The translations under genes and the position numbers were made by a program. The notes beneath the pieces were generated by a model. That model was not told the DNA's origin and searched no databases. It was given only the letters and a program-made list of their open reading frames with translations. Below, piece by piece: positions 1 through 4,935 of a stretch of DNA of 13,507 bases. Source of the DNA: DATKPC01 sp035524275 (lineage in GTDB: Bacteria; Pseudomonadota; Gammaproteobacteria; Burkholderiales; Burkholderiaceae_F); the NCBI GenBank assembly GCA_035524275.1, contig DATKPC010000123.1, forward strand, positions 1-13,507. Reading direction: 5' to 3'. The number at the start of each line of letters is the position of its first letter. The stretch's first letter is position 1.

Positions 1-1
1 C

Positions 2-211
2 ATGCCCGTCAGCGTGCGCACCGCCGGATTCTCCCTCGCCTACAGCCTCGCCACGGCCATCTTCGGCGGCTTCACCCCCGCGGTCAGCACCTGGCTCATC
101 GCGCAGACCGGCGACAAGGCCGCCCCCGGCTACTGGATGTCGGCGGCCGCCGCCAGCGGGCTCGTCGCGACATTCCTGCTCTATCGCGGCATCGTGCGCG
201 CGCACGACTGA
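2..211 (+). CDS. MFS transporter, MHS-like, C-terminal fragment (5' end outside window)
   Basis: This is the last 69 codons of a membrane transporter whose start lies upstream of the window. The methionine at base 2 is almost certainly internal. The motif PVSVRTAGFSLAYSLATAIFGG, read as P-x-x-V-R-x-x-G-F-S-L-A-Y followed by a helix, is characteristic of the metabolite:H+ symporter (MHS) branch of the major facilitator superfamily, which includes proline/betaine, citrate and alpha-ketoglutarate carriers. Two membrane helices are visible, at about residues 10-34 and 43-63, matching the last two of the usual twelve. The protein ends in a short basic tail, RGIVRAHD. The substrate cannot be deduced from this piece. 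The next gene starts 15 bases downstream on the same strand, so co-transcription is possible. I am confident of MFS and fairly confident of MHS. Confidence 0.85.
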   Translation: MPVSVRTAGFSLAYSLATAIFGGFTPAVSTWLIAQTGDKAAPGYWMSAAAASGLVATFLLYRGIVRAHD

Positions 212-226
212 GGCCGTGCCGCCTCG

Positions 227-907
227 ATGGACCTGCTGCGGGACGTGCGCAAGGCCTTGAGGGCCATTGCGGATCCGGCGCGCGCGCCGGCCATGCAGGC
301 CTACATGAAATCGGCGATGCCGTATCACGGCGTGCCGATGCCGCTGCTGCGCAAGGTCTGCCGGACCACGTTCGCCGGACTGCGATTCGCCGACGCGCCG
401 CAGTGGACCGCCGAGGTGCTGGGTCTGTGGCGCGGCGCGCGGTTTCGCGAGGAGCGGTACGCGGCCATCGAGCTTTCCGGCGATCGGCGCGCGACGCCCT
501 ACCAGGTTCCGGCGGCGATGCCGATGTACGAGGAGATCGTCGTCGACGGCGCGTGGTGGGACTACGTCGACGTCGTGGCGTCCCGCCGCATCGGCCCGAT
601 CCTGATGGCGAACCCGGCGACGATGCGGCGCCTGATGCGGGCCTGGAGCCGGTCGGACGACCTGTGGAAGCGGCGATCGTCGATCCTGTCGCAGCTCGGC
701 TTCAAGGGCGCCACCGACCTCGAGCTCCTCTATGCCTGCATCGAACCGTCGCTCGGATCGCGCGAGTTCTTCCTGCAGAAGGCGATCGGCTGGGCCCTGC
801 GCGAATTCGCGTGGACCGATCCGGCGGAGGTTCGGCGCTACGTGGAGGCGCAGCACGAGCGCCTCGCGCCGCTGTCCCGCCGCGAGGCCTTGAAGAACTG
901 CGGGTGA
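227..907 (+). CDS. AlkD-type DNA alkylation repair protein (3-methyladenine/7-methylguanine glycosylase)
   Basis: A 226-aa all-helical HEAT-repeat protein of the AlkC/AlkD family, the usual length for it. These cytoplasmic enzymes excise positively charged N3- and N7-alkylated purines from DNA. The active-site signatures of Bacillus cereus AlkD are recognisable. WWDYVD at residues 110-115 supplies the equivalents of Trp109 (W111) and Asp113 (D115). WKRRSSI around residue 150 matches the DNA-contacting arginine region. FFLQKAIGWALREF at 181-194 supplies the equivalent of Trp187 (W189). All key residues appear intact, so an active glycosylase is expected. The ATG at 227 is the first in-frame start after the preceding stop at 211; its ribosome binding site is weak. 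The stop codon overlaps the GTG start of the next gene, which points to translational coupling. No LexA-like or Ada-like site is visible upstream, since the promoter probably lies before the window. Confidence 0.93.
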   Translation: MDLLRDVRKALRAIADPARAPAMQAYMKSAMPYHGVPMPLLRKVCRTTFAGLRFADAPQWTAEVLGLWRGARFREERYAAIELSGDRRATPYQVPAAMPMYEEIVVDGAWWDYVDVVASRRIGPILMANPATMRRLMRAWSRSDDLWKRRSSILSQLGFKGATDLELLYACIEPSLGSREFFLQKAIGWALREFAWTDPAEVRRYVEAQHERLAPLSRREALKNCG

Positions 908-1257
908 GCGACTCCGCTGCCCGCGCGGCGAACGCTTCCGCCGGGCGCTTCCACGTCTACGTCGTGGAACTGTCGCCCGCGGTGCTGCGCGAGCGGCGCT
1001 TCCGGCGTGCGAATCCGGACTACCTGTTCGGCAAGCCCTGCGTCTATGTCGGGATGACCGGCCTCGATCCGGACCTTCGTTTCGACAGGCACAAGGCGGG
1101 CATCCAGGCGAATCGCTATGTCTTCCGGTTCGGGTTGCGACTGCTTCCGGCGCTCTACGAGGTCTACAACCCGATGCCGTACGACGCGGCGCGCGAGATG
1201 GAGGTGGAACTCGCGATCGGGCTGCGCGAGGAGGGCTACGCCGTCTGGCAGGCGTAG
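904..1257 (+). CDS. GIY-YIG-like small protein, translationally coupled to AlkD
   Basis: A 117-aa protein starting at GTG 904, inside the stop region of the AlkD gene (GTGA overlap). It resembles a minimal GIY-YIG nuclease-type fold. HVYVV at residues 17-21 stands for GIY, and VYVGMTG at 47-53 stands for YIG-x-T. These are followed by RFDRHKAG (R59, H63) and by an acidic helix with E98, E100 and E102 that could supply the metal-binding glutamate. The spacing between the two tyrosine motifs (Y19 to Y48) is far longer than the ten or so residues usual in UvrC or SLX1-type domains, because of an arginine-rich insert that includes RERRFRRANPDY. The C-terminus has the motif NPM followed by GYAVWQ. 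The family is, as far as I recall, uncharacterised and usually labelled hypothetical, so nuclease activity is an inference. A longer frame opens upstream at 403, but there it only shadows the glycosylase. Position and overlap suggest a role linked to alkylation damage. Confidence 0.75.
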   Translation: MSDSAARAANASAGRFHVYVVELSPAVLRERRFRRANPDYLFGKPCVYVGMTGLDPDLRFDRHKAGIQANRYVFRFGLRLLPALYEVYNPMPYDAAREMEVELAIGLREEGYAVWQA

Positions 1258-1266
1258 CCGTTCGCC

Positions 1267-1286
1267 GTGGGCGCCACCTCGCCCAC
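1267..1286. terminator. Possible bidirectional stem-loop between convergent genes
   Basis: A perfect 7-bp inverted repeat (GTGGGCG / CGCCCAC) with a 6-base loop fills most of the 34 bp between two convergent stop codons (ending at 1257 and starting at 1292). The position suits a shared transcription terminator. Neither strand has a T-run after the stem, so it is not a classic intrinsic terminator. In such G+C-rich DNA a 7-bp stem can arise by chance. Confidence 0.4.
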
Positions 1287-1291
1287 CCCGC

Positions 1292-2584
1292 TCACCGCCG
1301 CGTCTCCGCCGCCGCCGCCGCGGCCCAGGTCCACGCGTCGTCGACGTGCGCCTGGACCTCCTCCAGGCCGCCGAAGTCGCGCGCCAGCGGTTCGGCAGCA
1401 TCGGCATCGCCGCGCTCGAGCGCCTGCGCCATCTCGAGCGCGCCGCGCCACGGCCCGCGCCCCTCGAGCAGCGCCAGCGACGCCTCCGGCGGCAACTGCA
1501 ACGGCTCGATCGCCTCCGCCAGCGGAATCCGCGCCATGACCTCCAGCAGCGACAACAGGCCCGTCGTGAACAGCGCCGAGGGCGGCGCGCCGATGCGCGG
1601 CGCGAGAATCTCGAGCAGGCGCGCGCGCGACAGCGCCACTTCGTGCAGCGCGCGCGAGCTCGGACGGTTCTCTCCGCTGCCGAGCAGCAGCATCGTGAGC
1701 CAGCGGTAGACGCCATCGCGGCCGACCAGCATCACGGCCTGCTCGACCGATTCCGCCGGCCGGGCCAATCCCCGCAACGGGCTGTTGGCATGGCGCAGCA
1801 GCTGGTACGACAGCTCGACATCGGTGCGCAGGTCCCCGGCGATGCGGCCCAGGTCCTCGTCGCGCACGACGCGGCTCAGCAGCCGGCAGACGCGCTGGAG
1901 GCGCGGCGGCAACGGACCCGCGCTCGGCGCGACGGCGCCGCGATCGGTCGTGCCGGCGGCGAGATCGACGCCGTCGCGCAGCGCATGCTCCAGGTCATCG
2001 ACGTTCGGCAGGCCGGTCGCGACAATCCGCAATTCGCGGTCCGCCTTGCGGAATTTCTCGGCGGCGTGCGCCAGTGCGTCCTCGCTGTTCGACGATGCGT
2101 CCAGCACGACGAATTGGCCGCCGGGCAGCGGACGGCCGTGTCCGCCGAGAAGCGCGCCGCGGCGATGCAGCGCCTCCATCGCGGAACGCGCTTCGGCGCC
2201 GCTCCATGGACCGTCGGTCAATGCCAGCATCGCGCCGGCGGGCACGCGCTGGATGACCGCCGGCCGCGCCGCGATCGCCAGCGGAAGCGCGAAGAGCGCG
2301 ACGCGACCCGACGCCAGCGACGAGCGCATCGAGCGCAGCACCGCGGTGGCGTGCGCGGCGTGAGCGGTCGCATCGTTGCGCTGCTGCAGTCGCATCGCGA
2401 GCGGCTCGAGGACGCGGTATTCGAAGCCGGCGAGGCCGCCTTCGCGGTCGATCAGGGGCCGCCGGCTACCCGCGACGCTCTCGCGCGTCGGCGCCGTGTC
2501 CGCCGCGGCGATCGCGTCGGCGCCGACAGGGTTCGGCTGGGGTGCGCGCTTGCCGCGCAGGAGACGGGAGAGCCAGGAGATCAA
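1292..2584 (-). CDS. YuxH-type signalling protein: degenerate EAL domain plus HDOD domain
   Basis: A 430-aa cytoplasmic protein. After a basic, low-complexity start, residues about 41-210 have the layout of a degenerate EAL domain of the YuxH/CmpX-like type. The stretch RPLIDREGGLAGFEYRVL aligns with the opening of EAL domains, but the EAL glutamate and the later metal ligands are absent, so no phosphodiesterase activity is expected. Residues about 225-405 form an HDOD (modified HD-GYP-like) domain with the typical helices LPPRLQRVCRLLSRV, ELSYQLLRHANSP, TGLLSLLEVMARIPL and LPPEASLALLEG. HDOD proteins lack the HD metal ligands and act as regulatory scaffolds, often in motility or c-di-GMP-linked control. 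The start is TTG, since no in-frame ATG or GTG follows the upstream stop at about 2636. The ribosome binding site is weak (CCCCGGAAC before the TTG). It is the last gene of a probable three-gene minus-strand operon, 113 bp after the panE-like gene. An alanine run ends the protein. Confidence 0.88.
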   Translation of the reverse strand: MISWLSRLLRGKRAPQPNPVGADAIAAADTAPTRESVAGSRRPLIDREGGLAGFEYRVLEPLAMRLQQRNDATAHAAHATAVLRSMRSSLASGRVALFALPLAIAARPAVIQRVPAGAMLALTDGPWSGAEARSAMEALHRRGALLGGHGRPLPGGQFVVLDASSNSEDALAHAAEKFRKADRELRIVATGLPNVDDLEHALRDGVDLAAGTTDRGAVAPSAGPLPPRLQRVCRLLSRVVRDEDLGRIAGDLRTDVELSYQLLRHANSPLRGLARPAESVEQAVMLVGRDGVYRWLTMLLLGSGENRPSSRALHEVALSRARLLEILAPRIGAPPSALFTTGLLSLLEVMARIPLAEAIEPLQLPPEASLALLEGRGPWRGALEMAQALERGDADAAEPLARDFGGLEEVQAHVDDAWTWAAAAAAETRR

Positions 2585-2697
2585 GTTCCGGGGCCATCGT
2601 AGTCCGGACCCCGATGGTATCCGGGATATCGACCGCGGTCAGCAGGGCGCCGGAACGATCCGCGTCGACGATCTGCAGCGCGGGGCGGCCGTGATGT

Positions 2698-3627
2698 CTA
2701 GGAGACGTGCGCCCGCCGCAGCTCGTAGGCCTGCACGTGCGCGTTGGCGATCTCGAGCAGCGGCGTCTTCAGTTGCGCGCTGCGCGCGCGCGCCAGCAGG
2801 TCGCCGAGCACGTGCGCGCCTTCGGTCCGGTTGCCGCGCTCGATGTCGCGCAGCATCGATGCCTCGAGTGGCGAGCCGTGCTGCGCCAGCTGACGGCGGT
2901 AGGCGTCCAGCCGATCCGCGTCGGGCGCATGCCCGTGCGCGGCGGCAATCTCTTCGCACTCGCGCAGCAGCCCGAGGATGAAGTGCTCCCCGCCGTCGGC
3001 CTGCAGGATCGTCCCGACCGGCGCCCGCATCGTGCAGCAGGCACCGGCGAGCGTCGAGATGAAGACGAACTTCTCCCACATGTCCTGCTCGATGCGGCGC
3101 GACGCGACGAAATCGACGTTCGCCGACGCGAACAGCGCGCCGAGCTCGCGCAGCGCAGGCGGATCCGCGCGGCCCCCGCGGGCACCCGCGATCACGCGCT
3201 GGAACGGATGGAACTGCCGGATCGCGCCGTCGGCGTCGAGCGCGACCGAGATTTGCGCCACGCCTCCGAGCACGCGCGCGGCGCCGAAGCGGGCATCCAG
3301 CGCGTCCAGGTGCGCGAGCCCGTTGAGCAGCGGCAGCACGCAGGTGTCGTCGTCGACGGCTGGCGCGATCGCGTCGATCGCGTCCGGCAGGTCGTAGGCC
3401 TTGCACGACAGGATGGCGAGGTCGAAGCGCCCGTCGCTCGCATCGCCGGCAGCCAGCCGCGGTTCGATGCGCGCGTCGCCGCGTGGGCTCCTCAGTTGCA
3501 GGCCGCCGTCGCGCAGCCGTCGTGCGCGCTCCGGCCGCACCTTGAACGTCACGTCGCCGCCGGCCTCGTGCAGCAGGACGCCGAAGGCGCCGCCGATGCC
3601 GCCGGCACCGAGAATGAGGACTCTCAT
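2698..3627 (-). CDS. 2-dehydropantoate 2-reductase-like protein (PanE/ApbA family)
   Basis: A 309-aa NADPH-dependent oxidoreductase of the ketopantoate reductase family, full length. The N-terminal Rossmann fold carries GAGGIGG at residues 7-13. Family residues can be followed along the chain: K76 in SCKAYD, N102 in LLNGL, the catalytic lysine K186 in WEKFV (E. coli Lys176), and E269 in the RTE motif of the C-terminal helical domain (E. coli Glu256). An intact enzyme reducing a 2-keto acid such as ketopantoate to pantoate, for pantothenate and CoA synthesis, is therefore plausible. No panB, panC or panD gene is nearby, and many genomes carry several PanE paralogues of unknown substrate. I leave the symbol blank for that reason. 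The ATG at 3627 begins directly at MRVLILGAGG, as is normal for the family. The gene follows the DsbA-like gene by 45 bp and is probably co-transcribed with it. Confidence 0.9.
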   Translation of the reverse strand: MRVLILGAGGIGGAFGVLLHEAGGDVTFKVRPERARRLRDGGLQLRSPRGDARIEPRLAAGDASDGRFDLAILSCKAYDLPDAIDAIAPAVDDDTCVLPLLNGLAHLDALDARFGAARVLGGVAQISVALDADGAIRQFHPFQRVIAGARGGRADPPALRELGALFASANVDFVASRRIEQDMWEKFVFISTLAGACCTMRAPVGTILQADGGEHFILGLLRECEEIAAAHGHAPDADRLDAYRRQLAQHGSPLEASMLRDIERGNRTEGAHVLGDLLARARSAQLKTPLLEIANAHVQAYELRRAHVS

Positions 3628-3672
3628 GCGCGTTTCCCTGCGTCCTGCCGGCCCGGCGGCGCCGCGTCGCGT

Positions 3673-4260
3673 TCAGTGCCGCGGCGCCGTGCCGCGATGG
3701 TCGCGCGCCGCGATGCGGGCGGCGCTGCGGTCGATCATCTCCGCGACGCGATCGATGCCGAACGACGCGTCGAGCAGCTCGCCGTCGAGGAAGAATGCGG
3801 GCGTGCCGCGGACGCCGGCGGCGCTGCCGCTGGCGCGGTGCTCCTGCACGCGCTGCAGGTAGACGTGGTCGGCGAGCTCGCCATCGAAGCGGTGCAGGTC
3901 GAGGCGCAGCGCCTCGGCGTGCTGCCGCAGGGTCCTGTCCTTCAGGTGCGGCGAACTCCCGAACAGCAGGTCGTGCATCGGCCAGAAGCTTCCCTGCGCG
4001 CCCGCCGCCTCGGCCGACTCGGCGGCAAGCTCGGCGTGCGGATGCACCTCCGTCATCGGATAGTGGCGGAAGACGAAGCGGACCTGTTCCGGGTAACGCG
4101 CAAGCACGATCCGGATCGCGCTGCTCGCGATCCTGCAGAACGGGCATTCGAAGTCGCCGTACTCGACCAGCGTGATCGGGGCGTTCGGCGGCCCGAGGAC
4201 GTGGTCGGTCGGATCCACCGCGCGATGCGTCCGCATCCCTTCGCCGTGCCGCCTGTTCAT
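3673..4260 (-). CDS. DsbA-family thioredoxin-fold protein, apparently cytosolic
   Basis: A 195-aa protein of the DsbA / Thioredoxin_4 group. It has the redox motif CPFC (C39-C42) in the sequence YGDFECPFCR, the inserted helical domain between, and the cis-proline T153-P154 in GVRGTPAFFLDG facing the active site. The sequence VLGPPNAPITLVEYGDFECP is typical of bacterial thiol oxidoreductases of the NhaA-fusion or DsbA-like kind. No signal peptide or membrane helix precedes the domain, so it probably acts in the cytoplasm as a disulfide reductase or isomerase rather than as a periplasmic oxidase. The frame is open back to 4482, but I chose ATG 4260: a GAAAGA sequence sits 6 bases upstream and the conserved domain begins soon after. 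It is the first gene of the minus-strand operon and has a structured leader (see 4313-4337). Confidence 0.87.
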   Translation of the reverse strand: MNRRHGEGMRTHRAVDPTDHVLGPPNAPITLVEYGDFECPFCRIASSAIRIVLARYPEQVRFVFRHYPMTEVHPHAELAAESAEAAGAQGSFWPMHDLLFGSSPHLKDRTLRQHAEALRLDLHRFDGELADHVYLQRVQEHRASGSAAGVRGTPAFFLDGELLDASFGIDRVAEMIDRSAARIAARDHRGTAPRH

Positions 4261-4312
4261 CGTCGTTCTTTCGGCGTCCGTGTATCGCCGCTGGGTTCCC
4301 GTCACGTCCTGT

Positions 4313-4337
4313 CGAGATCCCGTGGCCCGGGATCGCG
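4313..4337 (-). promoter_or_regulatory. Stem-loop in the probable 5' leader of the DsbA-like operon
   Basis: GATCCCG (4316-4322) and CGGGATC (4328-4334) are perfect 7-bp arms around a 5-base loop. The pairing extends two more bases on each side after one mismatch. If transcription starts about 7 bases past the TACGAT box at 4353-4348, this hairpin lies at the very 5' end of an mRNA leader of about 80 nt. It could stabilise the messenger or bind a regulator; no function is shown. Confidence 0.4.
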
Positions 4338-4347
4338 TTCGGCATTC

Positions 4348-4353
4348 ATCGTA
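4348..4353 (-). promoter_or_regulatory. Candidate -10 box for the DsbA-like operon
   Basis: On the minus strand these bases read TACGAT, a common sigma-70-like -10 element in Betaproteobacteria. It lies about 88 bp upstream of the chosen start codon. No good -35 hexamer is present at 17 bp spacing, so the call rests on the -10 alone. Confidence 0.3.
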
Positions 4354-4392
4354 GCAGCAGGCCGGGTCGATGCCTCCCGGGGGGCCACCAAT

Positions 4393-4405
4393 GTTGCGCC
4401 GCAAC
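4393..4405. promoter_or_regulatory. Palindromic operator candidate GTTGCG-C-CGCAAC
   Basis: A 13-bp inverted repeat with 6-bp perfect arms around a single base, followed directly by another CGCAA (4405-4409). It lies about 45 bp upstream of the candidate -10 box of the leftward operon, a suitable place for a dimeric regulator. The regulator is not identified. Confidence 0.45.
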
Positions 4406-4464
4406 GCAATTCGAGGAAAAACCACGCGCGCGGACGCGACGGCCGAACGGGGGATCCGCAAAAC

Positions 4465-4476
4465 CCCATGCATGGG
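4465..4476. promoter_or_regulatory. 12-bp palindrome CCCATGCATGGG inside a CCGCAA/TTGCGG pair
   Basis: A perfect 12-bp palindrome. It is flanked almost symmetrically by CCGCAA (4456-4461) and TTGCGG (4483-4488), so the whole 33-bp element is a nested inverted repeat. It lies about 137 bp upstream of the 67-aa gene. It may be a protein-binding site or a transcribed hairpin; the sequence does not decide. Confidence 0.4.
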
Positions 4477-4600
4477 TGGCACTTGCGGGCTTGCGCCTAT
4501 TCCTTTGCCCGCGCAGTCCTGTTAGCCTGCCCGTCCCTTCGCGAAATCGCGCACGACGCGTTTCGCCGAGACGCTTGCAACACCCGCGACACCCGACCGC

Positions 4601-4606
4601 AAGGAG
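4601..4606 (+). promoter_or_regulatory. Strong ribosome binding site of the 67-aa gene
   Basis: AAGGAG lies six bases before ATG 4613. It is one of the best Shine-Dalgarno sequences in the window and is the main reason for accepting this short gene. Confidence 0.75.
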
Positions 4607-4612
4607 CATGCG

Positions 4613-4816
4613 ATGCGATCGTTTACCGCTGAACTGGCCGACTTCTATGGGCAAGAGATGGGGAATATCGTCGGTGACGTCCTCGACGGCCTCGAGCGTG
4701 AGCCCTATCCGGACCAGGTCGCGCTCGCGGTGTCGTGGTTCCGGGCGAACCAGGATTCGCTGAAAGGCATGCCGGAGGGTGGCCAGCGCGACCTGGTGCG
4801 ACGCCTCGTGAGTTGA
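4613..4816 (+). CDS. Small acidic protein of unknown function (67 aa)
   Basis: I do not recognise this protein. It has 67 residues and is probably soluble and helical: MRSFTAELADFYGQEMGN opens an amphipathic helix, and a second helix covers QVALAVSWFRANQDSLKG. It has no signal peptide, cysteines or membrane segment, and charged residues are spread evenly. The evidence that it is real is the strong AAGGAG site six bases before the ATG, a more balanced amino-acid composition than the arginine/alanine-rich shadow frames around it, and its place after a regulatory-looking intergenic region. It stands alone: the next gene, 119 bp downstream, is convergent on the minus strand. The aromatic residues and the ending PEGGQRDLVRRLVS could help a homology search. 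It might be a small regulator or adaptor, but nothing in the sequence shows a function. Confidence 0.65.
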   Translation: MRSFTAELADFYGQEMGNIVGDVLDGLEREPYPDQVALAVSWFRANQDSLKGMPEGGQRDLVRRLVS

Positions 4817-4935
4817 CGCGGGAAGTCTTGCGCTCGCGGCTCGGCTCGACGCCGCCGCGGGCAGCGCGCACGAACCGCGGGGCGAGGCCCGCCCGCCGCG
4901 CGCTTCGTTGCACGTAGCGCGTCGCGCCGGCGGCG

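Larger units (their letters stand above)
4261..4612. other. Divergent intergenic region rich in inverted repeats and TTGCG/CGCAA half-sites
   Basis: These 352 bp separate the DsbA-like operon (leftward) from the 67-aa gene (rightward), and form the only stretch over 300 bp without a gene. I see no convincing coding frame. It holds three inverted repeats (4313-4337, 4393-4405 and 4465-4476) and seven copies of the pentamer TTGCG or its complement CGCAA (starting at 4394, 4400, 4405, 4457, 4483, 4491 and 4598). A candidate minus-strand -10 box TACGAT lies at 4353-4348. For the rightward gene no convincing -35/-10 pair stands out. Confidence 0.6.

Noticed and set aside
1309..1322. Run of GCC/CCG triplets that looks like a microsatellite
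   Set aside because: It encodes the alanine run at the C-terminus of the EAL-HDOD protein and is short; ordinary for this base composition.
4483..4525. Possible -35/-10 promoter (TTGCGG or TTGCGC with a TGTTAG-like box) for the 67-aa gene
   Set aside because: The spacings do not fit 16-18 bp and the -10 match is poor, so I do not call a promoter there.
2707..4632. Open frame of 641 codons opposite the panE-like and DsbA-like genes
   Set aside because: It lies antisense to two recognised genes and shows no domain or credible composition.
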